Of a stretch of 26,889 nt of DNA, positions 8,770-15,431 are shown piece after piece. A program made the position numbers and the translations under genes. The notes beneath the pieces were generated by a model. That model searched no databases. It had not been told where the DNA came from and was given only the letters and a program-made list of their open reading frames with translations. Source of the stretch: Haliscomenobacter sp. (GTDB lineage Bacteria; Bacteroidota; Bacteroidia; Chitinophagales; Saprospiraceae); NCBI RefSeq assembly GCF_016718685.1, contig NZ_JADKCX010000080.1, positions 1-26,889 on the forward strand, in the 5' to 3' direction. The number at the start of each line of letters is the position of its first letter. Position 1 is the first letter of the stretch.

Positions 8770-8940
8770 GCGTCAATGGATAATGTTCATGATTAAAATA
8801 GTCAGAAATGCGCGCTGCACCTGCACTTGGTTCAGTGTTTTGACTTTAAAAAATAAGGTTTGTCACAAGCCTATCCAAAGCTTGTTTGAGACGTGGATTA
8901 TAAATTGCCAGCGAGATCTGGATCCTTGATGAGGTAAAAA

Positions 8941-8962
8941 CTTGTTTAAAAATTTAAACAAG
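8941..8962. repeat. AT-rich palindrome in the divergent intergenic region
   Basis: Perfect 10-nt arms CTTGTTTAAA (8941-8950) and TTTAAACAAG (8953-8962) are separated by AA. A related half-site CTTGTTTGAG occurs at 8881-8890. It lies in the ~340-bp region between the divergent giant protein gene (start 8769) and the antirepressor-like gene (start 9111). The 2-nt spacing makes a protein-binding dyad more likely than an RNA hairpin. The function is unknown. Confidence 0.55.
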
Positions 8963-9027
8963 CACTAAAAACAATGCAATATACGGCAAAGGCAGGGAAA
9001 ATCCCAGAATAAAAAAACAAAAAAAAG

Positions 9028-9044
9028 TTTCAAAAACTTTGAAA
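9028..9044. promoter_or_regulatory. Possible operator overlapping the -33 element
   Basis: The dyad TTTCAAA-AAC-TTTGAAA (7-nt perfect arms) covers the -33 TTTG of the promoter for the gene at 9111. A protein bound here would block that promoter, so autoregulation by the antirepressor-like product or control by a repressor is plausible but inferred. Confidence 0.45.
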
Positions 9045-9068
9045 TTTAAAACTATTTATGTATTTTTG
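9038..9068 (+). promoter_or_regulatory. Bacteroidota-type promoter for the 9111 gene
   Basis: The -33 element TTTG (9038-9041) and the -7 element TATTTTTG (9061-9068, exact TAnnTTTG) are spaced by 19 nt, as expected for the Bacteroidota primary sigma factor. Transcription would begin near 9074, leaving a leader of about 37 nt before ATG 9111. Confidence 0.7.
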
Positions 9069-9110
9069 AAGTGTGAGAATAAAATTTAATTGAAAATCAA
9101 TCATTTGCGT

Positions 9111-9905
9111 ATGGAAATCGCAGTTTTCACCAGCAAGAAAGGAACCAAAGTAGTGACGGCAATGGATCTGCACCAAGCGCTGGAGCTAGGCAATCACCAT
9201 TACGGCGTAAATGTACGACGCTGGCTAAAGGATGTATACCAGTTTCAGGATGGCATTCGTCGGCCAGTGGTGATGAAGGATTACGCGTTACGCAAACAAA
9301 AAGACCTCAGTGTAGTAGAGGATTACTACCTGTCGGTAGAGTTGGCTAAATTGATTGCCTTGCAATCCAAAAGTAAAGCCAAACTCAAACTCGCCCGTTA
9401 CCTCCAGGAAATTGAACATACCGAAGGCAACCAAATGCCCCTCAATCGCGAGGAAGTCATGAACATGATTGAGTTGGTGAAGGCGATGAGCATGCGCTCT
9501 TGCCAAGAGGCCGCTGAACAACGTCACCTGGAGGTCTATACCAACCGCAATGGCAACTCATCGGGCAATTGGTGGAACTACCGCGCCAGTTTATTGGGGT
9601 ACTCTGCCGAAGACTTGCGCACCCGGATGGAAAACAAAGGGATGGGCAGTAAGGGAAAAACCCAGCGTCAAATGTTGCAGTATCTCGATCCTTTGGAAAC
9701 GATTCGTACGGCCATAATTGATCATTTTATGGCCCTGGGTAAAATGGCCCCATTTGCCAGAGCAATGGGGGATTTGGCCAAAAACCTGGCTCAACAACTG
9801 GAGTTGGAAATATTTGACGATCGTTTGGCCGGGAACATGTTTGCTCCTGAAATCAATACCGCATTGGTACAACAAGTCAAATCGATGCAGCGCGAAAGAG
9901 CTTAA
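9111..9905 (+). CDS. AntA/AntB-type antirepressor-like DNA-associated protein
   Basis: The 264-aa protein has an N-terminal half resembling the AntA/AntB/ORF6N family of phage antirepressors: TAMDLHQALELG, then a WLKD/F segment, then a YYLSVELAKLIALQSKSKAK segment and an ARYLQEIE helix (residues ~15-105). Family members usually act on DNA or on a repressor to switch phage genes. The C-terminal half (NRNGNSSGNWWNYRASLLGY, then a helical tail) is not recognised. There are no other phage genes around it, so it is either a domesticated phage gene or a chromosomal regulator. The frame could start at TTG 9090, but ATG 9111 is preferred because it is a standard start followed by the conserved EIAVFTSKKG strand and fits the promoter at 9038-9068. 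The gene ends with a hairpin at 9925-9949. Confidence 0.75.
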   Translation: MEIAVFTSKKGTKVVTAMDLHQALELGNHHYGVNVRRWLKDVYQFQDGIRRPVVMKDYALRKQKDLSVVEDYYLSVELAKLIALQSKSKAKLKLARYLQEIEHTEGNQMPLNREEVMNMIELVKAMSMRSCQEAAEQRHLEVYTNRNGNSSGNWWNYRASLLGYSAEDLRTRMENKGMGSKGKTQRQMLQYLDPLETIRTAIIDHFMALGKMAPFARAMGDLAKNLAQQLELEIFDDRLAGNMFAPEINTALVQQVKSMQRERA

Positions 9906-9924
9906 AGACTTGTATCCATACCTC

Positions 9925-9949
9925 CTCCCATTGATTTGACCAATGGGAG
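9925..9949 (+). terminator. Hairpin after the antirepressor-like gene
   Basis: Nine-nt perfect arms CTCCCATTG (9925-9933) and CAATGGGAG (9941-9949) with a 7-nt loop lie 19 nt after the stop. The following T-run is delayed (TATTTTTG at 9961), so as an intrinsic terminator it is weak. Confidence 0.5.
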
Positions 9950-9960
9950 ACACTGTTGCC

Positions 9961-10079
9961 TATTTTTGTGCACTAAAAATGAACTTTTTTTTCAGCTCAA
10001 AGTTGAAATCAAAGTTTTTCCATAACAAGCACATTGTAGCAGCAGAGACTCCTTCCTTTTGGTCTCTGCTTTTTTTTTA
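9961..10079 (+). ncRNA. Candidate small RNA with own -7 element and intrinsic terminator
   Basis: An exact -7 element TATTTTTG lies at 9961-9968, and a -33-like TTTG at 9935-9938 has a slightly long 22-nt spacer. A transcript from about 9974 would end at the strong terminator 10041-10079, giving about 105 nt. The only reading frame inside starts at ATG 9979 and runs through the terminator to a stop at 10097, so translation of it is unlikely. The alternative is that this is simply a long 3' untranslated region of the 9111 gene. No known RNA family was recognised. Confidence 0.35.
10041..10079 (+). terminator. Strong rho-independent terminator
   Basis: Nine-bp perfect stem AGCAGAGAC (10041-10049) / GTCTCTGCT (10062-10070), 12-nt loop, followed directly by a run of nine T (10070-10078). 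It lies 136 nt after the stop of the antirepressor-like gene and isolates the response regulator gene from upstream transcription. Confidence 0.85.
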
Positions 10080-10129
10080 TACGCACTTCAACTCATGATT
10101 GGTTTTTCTGCGGCAAATAAATAAGTCAT

Positions 10130-10137
10130 TAAATTTG
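10130..10137 (+). promoter_or_regulatory. -7 element for the LytTR regulator gene
   Basis: TAAATTTG matches the Bacteroidota TAnnTTTG element exactly and sits 29 nt before ATG 10166. The -33 region (TTCTG at 10106-10110, 19-nt spacer) matches only partly, which suggests weak or activator-dependent transcription. Confidence 0.5.
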
Positions 10138-10165
10138 CCTTCAACTATACACTCAAATATTATAG

Positions 10166-10924
10166 ATGAAGGTTTTAATCATTGAAGATGAATTACCCGC
10201 AGCCCGCAGGATTGAACAATTGATCCGGCAACAACGCTCCAATGTAGAGGTAGTGGCAGTGATTGATTCGATTTCGGAAGCCATCAAATGGTTTGCCCAA
10301 AACGAAGCCCCCGAGCTCATTTTAATGGACATCCATTTGGCCGATGGCTTGAGTTTCGACATTTTCCATGCCATTCAGATTCATTCTATGGTCATTTTTA
10401 CAACCGCCTATGACCAGTATGCCATTCGTGCTTTTAAAGTGAATAGTATTGATTATTTGCTGAAGCCCATCGATGCCCAAGAATTGAAAAATGCGCTGGA
10501 CAAATACGACCAGATGCGGAGCAATACCCAGAAATTTGACTATTCGATCATCAATGACCTGTTTGACAACCTCAAAAACCGCAATTTCCGAGAAAGGTTT
10601 TTGGTAAAATACGGCAATGCATTTACCTACATCCAGGCACAAGATATCCGGTATTGTTTTGCTGAAGATAGCCTGGTGTTCGCACGGGTGATGGACGGAA
10701 AAAAATATTCGCTTGACCACACCCTCGAACAATTGGAGCAATTGTTGAATCCCAGCCACTTCTTTAGGATCAACCGCAAGATCGTGTTACACATTGATGC
10801 GGTAGAAAAAATCCATCCTTACTTCAACAACCGACTTAAGCTGGAATTGCAGCCCAGTCCAGGATTTGACATATTGGTAAGCCGGGAAAGGGTACAAGAT
10901 TTTAAAAACTGGATAGATCAATAA
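10166..10924 (+). CDS. LytTR-family response regulator
   Basis: This 252-aa cytoplasmic two-component regulator has an N-terminal receiver domain (~1-118) with acidic pocket EDE at residues 7-9, phospho-acceptor Asp55 in LILMDIHLADG, Thr80 in FTTAYDQYAIRAF and Lys100 in YLLKP. A C-terminal LytTR DNA-binding domain (~143-250) contains FLVKYGNAFTYIQAQDIRY and the typical FFRINRKIVLHI segment. Family members bind direct repeats upstream of target genes after phosphorylation by LytS/YehU-type kinases. No kinase gene is adjacent, but a kinase of the right class is encoded at 14230-15306 on the other strand, with the blaI/M56 pair in between. The pairing is an inference. The gene is flanked by its own -7 element and terminators, so it is probably monocistronic. 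Confidence 0.93.
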   Translation: MKVLIIEDELPAARRIEQLIRQQRSNVEVVAVIDSISEAIKWFAQNEAPELILMDIHLADGLSFDIFHAIQIHSMVIFTTAYDQYAIRAFKVNSIDYLLKPIDAQELKNALDKYDQMRSNTQKFDYSIINDLFDNLKNRNFRERFLVKYGNAFTYIQAQDIRYCFAEDSLVFARVMDGKKYSLDHTLEQLEQLLNPSHFFRINRKIVLHIDAVEKIHPYFNNRLKLELQPSPGFDILVSRERVQDFKNWIDQ

Positions 10925-10959
10925 AGGAAGCCACCCATTGGTTCAATTGATGGCTTCCT
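10925..10959. terminator. Bidirectional terminator between convergent genes
   Basis: Nine-bp perfect arms AGGAAGCCA (10925-10933) and TGGCTTCCT (10951-10959) enclose a 17-nt loop. They begin immediately after the LytTR gene stop and 27 nt beyond the stop of the convergent M56 gene (10986). The adjacent T-runs are short, so it is a modest terminator in either direction. Confidence 0.65.
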
Positions 10960-10985
10960 GAAATAAAATTGCTGAGCTATTACGC

Positions 10986-13043
10986 TTAATTACTAAGCAA
11001 AACCTTGCTCTCGGTTTCCAATTTTATGCCGGTACTTTCCTCGTAGATTTTACGGTATTTTTCAAAAAGCGTATCTGGCATTTTTTTGCCGTCAATTTTC
11101 AGGTACTTGTCGGTCAACTCAAAAGTATACCGACCCTCTGCTTTGATGAGTTCATCATTGACCAAGGTTTGTTCGATGCGGTCTTTGGTGCTGCCGAAAC
11201 GCTTCATGTTGGGCGGGCCGGGTGGGCGCATGTCAAAACGGAATTTTGGGTCGATCTTGATGTGGGGAGCGTCGCCATAAAACTGTCGCTCATCCATTTT
11301 ATACCCAAATTTTTCAAATTTTTCCCGTAACTCTTCTTTGAGGTGCCCCATTTGCCCCAACTCCAGCTTTAAGCGCCGCAATTGGGCAGTATCCATCTTG
11401 ATGCGCATGGAATCCATCTTGATGTTGAAGCGTTCAAAATTTTTGAATTTGAATGGTTCTCTAAAAAAAGCTACTTCGGTAGAGTCCATGCCATCAATGA
11501 CAATGGTGCGGTCCGAACCAAAAGGAGGCCCGTCATCCTTAAATTTGAAATCAAAATTGCGCCCGTCCTTAAATTTGAAATCATAGTTGAATCCCGTGCG
11601 GTTTTTAGGCATTTCAATGATGATTTGTTCATCCCCTTTGTTGTAGTAATAATAGCCTTCGCCTTTGGGAGGGAGCGGTACTTTGGGAGGACTAGGGATG
11701 TTTGGATGGGGCACTTCAACCGGTACTCTTGGTGCAACACCAGGGAAATGAGGCGGTGGTGGTGGTGGCGGTACTGAAGCAACAATTTCATTGAGGGTTT
11801 CTTCGTAACCTTTGTACTCCGCTGCGGGTACTTCTTTACCATCTACAATCAATTCCTGAATTTTTCGATCGAGCAACTTGGCCTCAATTCTTTTGCCGTC
11901 GCGATTGGTACGGATCGTGATTTTGCCTTCGGGTAGCGTATCAGCTGCCGGGTGGATAGGTGGCGTCACGATAGCAGTGCTTGTAGATGCGGAGACTCGT
12001 TCCCAATTTGTGACGGGTGCTTTGCGCTCCGCTTTCAGGTTCAGGCAAACCAACATAAAAGCCAGCATGCCGGTTACCATTATTTTTTCACTCATGTCGG
12101 ATGTATTTACTGGTTGATGTAAAATGCGTTGAATGCGGGTAAGCAGCAATTTCTTTTTACCCAATGCGGCCATGGCCATTTGGGGTGTAGCACCCCGATG
12201 AAGTTCTTTGATGCTGACCAATGCCTTGGCGTATTCGAGGTTGTTTTGGCAAAGATTGACCGCAATGTCGTCGCAGCAATGCTCGCGTTCTACCCGAATA
12301 CAAGTGGAAATCCACCATACGCCCGGATTGAAATAAAAGAGGGCTTCGATCAAGGTTTGTATAATGTTCAACAGGTAATCGCGGCGGTAAATGTGCGCCA
12401 ATTCGTGCGCCAGAATGGCTTCCACCTGGTTGACGTTCAAGCCCGCCAGAAGGCCAATGGGCAACAAAATTAAGGGTTTGAAATGCCCAATCACCACCGG
12501 AGCCTGAACGCGCAGGGATTCCAAGAGGCCTACCGAACGCTTGATCCCGAGCTTGTGGGCAAGTTCCCGCAGTACTTCTTCCCACTCTTCCTGTACGGGC
12601 AAAGTGCCTTGGTGGCGCAGTTGCCGGATGTAAGCCAGTCCGCCCAACATGCGCAGGATGAAAAAGCTCAGGCCACACAACCAAACCGTAACGATCAGGG
12701 GCAGGTGTTGATTGAAATAAGCGGTGAACCGTGCTTGCCACAAGACCCAAAAATTTTCATTTGTAGTGCCTGCGTTGGTCGAAAATTGCATCAGCGGATA
12801 AGCCACCTCTTCCCCAATGTTGCTCAGCGCCTGGTTGAAGTAGTGGTAAAAGGTAGCACCGCCTGCCAGCAAAACCAGCAGGAGCGCAATGCCGGCACAG
12901 CTATACCGCCAATGCGCTAGCCGTCGCGGAGTACTGATCAGTACAATGGACAATACCAAAGCAATGGCCAGGGCTTGCCACAAGGAGTGGATGACCGTCC
13001 AACCCGTGGCGTAAATCAGTGCGTCTGTGTGGGTGCTTTCCAT
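10986..13043 (-). CDS. M56-family (BlaR1/MecR1-like) membrane zinc metallopeptidase
   Basis: The product (685 aa) has an N-terminal membrane part with helices at ~20-40, ~48-65, ~113-135 and another near 315-335, interrupted by the zinc peptidase motif HELAH at residues 213-217 and the EREHCCDD segment (~252-259) that supplies the third ligand. In BlaR1/MecR1 this domain leads to cleavage of the BlaI/MecI repressor after a signal. Here the outer domain is not a penicillin-binding fold. After a linker with seven prolines comes a charged segment with FKFKDGRNFDFKFKDD repeats, then a C-terminal module around YLKIDGKKMPDTLFEKY that is common in Bacteroidota M56 proteins. The signal is therefore probably not a beta-lactam. 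The gene lies ~100 bp downstream of its partner blaI-like repressor, in the same direction, sharing the promoter at 13612-13643. Confidence 0.9.
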   Translation of the reverse strand: MESTHTDALIYATGWTVIHSLWQALAIALVLSIVLISTPRRLAHWRYSCAGIALLLVLLAGGATFYHYFNQALSNIGEEVAYPLMQFSTNAGTTNENFWVLWQARFTAYFNQHLPLIVTVWLCGLSFFILRMLGGLAYIRQLRHQGTLPVQEEWEEVLRELAHKLGIKRSVGLLESLRVQAPVVIGHFKPLILLPIGLLAGLNVNQVEAILAHELAHIYRRDYLLNIIQTLIEALFYFNPGVWWISTCIRVEREHCCDDIAVNLCQNNLEYAKALVSIKELHRGATPQMAMAALGKKKLLLTRIQRILHQPVNTSDMSEKIMVTGMLAFMLVCLNLKAERKAPVTNWERVSASTSTAIVTPPIHPAADTLPEGKITIRTNRDGKRIEAKLLDRKIQELIVDGKEVPAAEYKGYEETLNEIVASVPPPPPPPHFPGVAPRVPVEVPHPNIPSPPKVPLPPKGEGYYYYNKGDEQIIIEMPKNRTGFNYDFKFKDGRNFDFKFKDDGPPFGSDRTIVIDGMDSTEVAFFREPFKFKNFERFNIKMDSMRIKMDTAQLRRLKLELGQMGHLKEELREKFEKFGYKMDERQFYGDAPHIKIDPKFRFDMRPPGPPNMKRFGSTKDRIEQTLVNDELIKAEGRYTFELTDKYLKIDGKKMPDTLFEKYRKIYEESTGIKLETESKVLLSN

Positions 13044-13066
13044 ATGGTTGAAAAGTTGAAAAGTTT

Positions 13067-13207
13067 ATGGTTGAGGAGTTGAGAAGGTTGAGAAGGTTGA
13101 GGCTGCCGCGAGCGACATCGAGCGCGATTTTGACAATGACTTTTATCCTGTCACGTAGCTGCTGTCGTTCGGCAGCCTCAACTCCTCAACTTCCTCAACT
13201 TTTTCAA
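13067..13207. repeat. REP-like inverted repeat reaching into the blaI 3' end
   Basis: The core arms GTTGAGGCTGCCG (13096-13108) and CGGCAGCCTCAAC (13170-13182) are perfect. Outside them both arms continue as low-complexity GTTGAG/CTCAAC units to about 13067 and 13207. The loop holds CGAGCGACATCGAGC, similar in layout to the CGAGCGGAGTCGAGG core of the repeat at 1459-1503. It spans the spacer between blaI and the M56 gene, and the right arm lies inside the blaI reading frame. Confidence 0.7.
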
Positions 13208-13581
13208 TGAGCGCTTTTACCTCATCCAATTCTTCCGTTGAAGCGTCGTGGTTGCCCAGTACCTGCATCACCATTTGCATGGCCGAACCTTCAAAAGCGC
13301 TATCGGCCAGGCGTTGGAGCAGGTTGCGTTGCACTTCATCCTGGGCGTAGGCGGCCTCGTAGACGTGGGTGCGGTTGTCGGTGTTGCGTTGGGCCAGGCC
13401 CTTCTCTACCATGATTTGCAAGAGCTTCCAGCGAGGTGGTGTACCCGATTTCTTTGCCATCCGTACGCCGCTCATTGAGCTTATCGTTGACTTCCCTGAC
13501 TGTAGCGGAGCCTAGTGACCACAACACAGTGAGGATCTCTAGTTCGGCTTCGGTGGGTTGAGGTATCTCTTGTTGTTTCAT
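13143..13581 (-). pseudogene. BlaI/MecI/CopY-family transcriptional repressor, frameshifted
   Basis: The N-terminal winged-helix sequence (KQQEIPQPTEAELEILTVLW, then SATVREVNDKLNERR and GKEIGYTTSL) is read from ATG 13581. The rest (KLLQIMVEKGLAQRNTDNRTHVYEA, then DEVQRNLLQRLADSAFEGS) lies in another frame. Removing one G from minus-strand CTGGAAG (plus 13420-13425) gives the normal family sequence IGYTTSLKLLQIMVEKGL, so a single-base insertion breaks the gene. The restored protein is about 145 aa, slightly longer than usual because its last ~20 residues are encoded by a repeat arm. The family binds palindromes as dimers and is inactivated by a partner M56 protease, here the next gene. An ATG at 13614 is in frame but would place coding sequence over the operator, so 13581 is chosen. 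Given the intact partner and operators, a sequencing error is quite possible. Confidence 0.88.
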
Positions 13582-13593
13582 ATCGTTTCGGGT

Positions 13594-13665
13594 TACGAAA
13601 GTTTTCGTAGACAAATATATACGAAGACTTTCGTAATTGCAAGTTTTATTACGAAGAATTTCGTA
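13594..13665. promoter_or_regulatory. Three near-identical palindromic operators for the BlaI-type repressor
   Basis: TACGAAAGTTTTCGTA (13594-13609), TACGAAGACTTTCGTA (13620-13635) and TACGAAGAATTTCGTA (13650-13665) share TACGAA..TTCGTA half-sites. Their centres are 26 and 30 bp apart. They cover the region just downstream of the -7 box, the spacer between -7 and -33, and the region upstream of -33. No matching dyad was noticed elsewhere in the window. BlaI/MecI proteins are known to bind palindromes with TAC/GTA half-sites, which fits. Binding here has not been shown. Confidence 0.8.
13612..13643 (-). promoter_or_regulatory. Promoter of the blaI-M56 operon
   Basis: On the minus strand the -7 element is TATATTTG (13619 down to 13612, exact TAnnTTTG) and the -33 element is CTTG (13643 to 13640), with a 20-nt spacer. 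Transcription would begin near 13605, inside the first operator, about 25 nt before the start codon at 13581. Confidence 0.7.
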
Positions 13666-13723
13666 GATTAATAAAAATGACCACTTTTGAAAGGGAAAGG
13701 TTGCACGGAACTGGCAGAAAAAA

Positions 13724-14155
13724 TCAATACTCCGACCACCGCTTCAAACTCAACACCAACTCCTGCCTCGCCTGACTAAAAACAAACGCTGCTTCTCCAA
13801 ATCGTGGACTCCGCCACTTCACGCGCACATTATTTGAAAACGCGTAAGGCTCAGTCGGGATACCCAGGCCATTTTTGTCCATTTTGCCATTGTTGTTCAT
13901 ATCCTGGTAGACGGCTACGGCGTATTGGCCGAAGGGCAGATTGTTGCAAGAGAGGGTATGCGCAATGCCGGGGGCAAGGGGTAGCACCCCGCCGCGAAAG
14001 CTATGGGATTCACTGGGAAATGACTTTTCATGGTTGTACACGGCCATGCGAATGCTGCCTTTGTGTTCTTGCACATTCGTGACTTTGACCTGCAACAAAC
14101 CGCTTTGTTCGGTCTGGAAGAATTGCAAAAGAAAAATTAATAATAAATTCATCAT
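13724..14155 (-). CDS. DUF2141 family exported protein
   Basis: The 143-aa protein starts with a hydrophobic signal sequence (MMNLLLIFLLQFF) and continues as a single DUF2141 domain: VTNVQEHKGSIRMAVYN, then the signature LPFGQYAVAVYQDMNNNGKMDKN, LGIPTEPYAFSNNVR and PRFGEAAFVF near the end. The DxNxNGKxDxN element resembles a calcium-binding loop. The biochemical function of the family is not established; members are small periplasmic or outer-membrane-associated proteins. It lies downstream of the LytS-like kinase gene, same strand, with a 74-bp gap, so co-transcription is possible. The 110 bp beyond its stop hold the blaI promoter and operators. Confidence 0.88.
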   Translation of the reverse strand: MMNLLLIFLLQFFQTEQSGLLQVKVTNVQEHKGSIRMAVYNHEKSFPSESHSFRGGVLPLAPGIAHTLSCNNLPFGQYAVAVYQDMNNNGKMDKNGLGIPTEPYAFSNNVRVKWRSPRFGEAAFVFSQARQELVLSLKRWSEY

Positions 14156-14229
14156 CCTGTTTGGTACTATTCAATCAGGAGAGATAACGAAAAAAAAAGG
14201 AAAATGGTTTTTCTACACGGCAAGCTCAC

Positions 14230-15306
14230 CTAAGCCACAGCAATGATCGCCTCCTGAATCAGCGGCAAACTCACCACAAACTCTTTTCCGGTATCTTCAA
14301 TCACCACTGGCTGATCAGAAAAGTACTCGTATCTGCTTTGGATATTGGCCAAACCGGTTTTGGTGCCGGGCTCGGGATTGGAGCGCAGTTGTAAGGTATT
14401 GCGGATCACGAGCCGCTTGCCTTCTTCAACTTTCAGGGAAATACTTAGGGGTTTTTCCCGCGAAATGATGTTGTGTTTGATGGCGTTTTCGAACAAGAGC
14501 TGTAAGGAAAGGGGCACAATCAGGTGGTTGCGCTCGGATTTGGGCACATCGATGCTCAGGCGCAGGTTCTCACAAAAACGTTCTTTGTGCAAAAAGATAA
14601 AGGACTCCAAAAATTCCATTTCTTCCCACAGCGGAATCAGCCGCCGCTCCTGGATTTCGAGGATGTACCGATACACCTTGGCCAGTTTTTGCACAAACTC
14701 TACGGCCTTATCGGGGTCTTCGGGGATGATGTAAACGAGGGTATTCAGGCTATTGAACAAAAAATGCGGATTGACCTGGCTTTTGAGCCCATCCAACTGG
14801 GCCTGTACAAATTCCCGTTTGAGGCGCTCGGTTTCATTCAGCGAGTTTTTCCAGCCGTGGTACATGTAGATGCTCTCGTAGATGGACCAAAAGAGGGCAA
14901 TCAGGAAAATCGAAATCAGGTTGGTGGTCACTTTGGAGGGCTCGGGGTGATCCGCATACTGTAAAACAAACTCATGGAGGTAGTCGAGGAGAAAATTCAA
15001 TATCAAATAAGCCGGAACGATCATCAGGATCGAAAAACCTATTCTTTTGCCAATTTGATTGGGATGTGGGTAACTGATCCGCTTGCGAATGATCACGGTG
15101 CGCACCGCCAGCCAGTACGTGATGGTATAGACGCAGGACATGGCCCACATCGGGAAAAAATTCGCAAAATTGGTATAGGCAAAGTGCTCAAACAACAAAA
15201 AGGGGATGATCATGCCCAGGATGGGTACGGCAATGGCGATGGCCAATCGGTCGTCGAACCCGATGATTTCACGGGTGCTTGGTCGTTCCCCTTTTTTTTG
15301 CTTCAT
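14230..15306 (-). CDS. LytS/YehU-type sensor histidine kinase
   Basis: This 358-aa inner-membrane kinase has four predicted membrane helices (~20-40, 52-72, 90-110, 127-147), a short coiled linker (~152-172), the His_kinase domain with phospho-acceptor His181 in SQVNPHFLFNSLNTLVYII, and an HATPase domain with the N-box LQLLFENAIKHN and a glycine motif TGLANIQSRY. This four-helix class without a large outer domain is typical of Bacteroidota and signals to LytTR regulators. The only LytTR regulator in the window is at 10166-10924, about 3.3 kb away and on the opposite strand. Upstream on the same strand is the TonB-dependent receptor, with 125 bp in between occupied by an inverted repeat. The ATG at 15306 is the natural start. 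The sensed signal is unknown. Confidence 0.92.
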   Translation of the reverse strand: MKQKKGERPSTREIIGFDDRLAIAIAVPILGMIIPFLLFEHFAYTNFANFFPMWAMSCVYTITYWLAVRTVIIRKRISYPHPNQIGKRIGFSILMIVPAYLILNFLLDYLHEFVLQYADHPEPSKVTTNLISIFLIALFWSIYESIYMYHGWKNSLNETERLKREFVQAQLDGLKSQVNPHFLFNSLNTLVYIIPEDPDKAVEFVQKLAKVYRYILEIQERRLIPLWEEMEFLESFIFLHKERFCENLRLSIDVPKSERNHLIVPLSLQLLFENAIKHNIISREKPLSISLKVEEGKRLVIRNTLQLRSNPEPGTKTGLANIQSRYEYFSDQPVVIEDTGKEFVVSLPLIQEAIIAVA

Positions 15307-15347
15307 GGTTTTTTGTCGTAGTTTATGATTTGGTTAGCCGCTGTAGA

Positions 15348-15422
15348 CACGGAATTTACACAAATATTCACCTCGTCTGTAAATCTGTGGTCATCTGTGG
15401 TGAATAATCATTTACACCGTGG
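15348..15422. repeat. Imperfect inverted repeat with ATCTGTGG units
   Basis: Perfect inner arms TATTCACC (15365-15372) and GGTGAATA (15399-15406) lie inside outer arms CACGG / CCGTG (15348.. and ..15421). Two tandem ATCTGTGG copies sit in the loop. In style it resembles the CGCAGAT repeat at 3084-3161. It lies between the receptor stop and the kinase start and may lower read-through into the kinase gene. Confidence 0.6.
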
Positions 15423-15431
15423 TTAAGTTAA

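Noticed and set aside
9979..10097. 39-codon frame starting at ATG 9979
   Set aside because: It reads through the strong terminator at 10041-10079 and has a biased Phe/Lys/Ser composition from T- and A-runs.
13582..13614. Start of the BlaI-type repressor at ATG 13614
   Set aside because: It would make the first operator part of the coding sequence and lies at or upstream of the predicted transcription start; ATG 13581 fits the family N-terminus.
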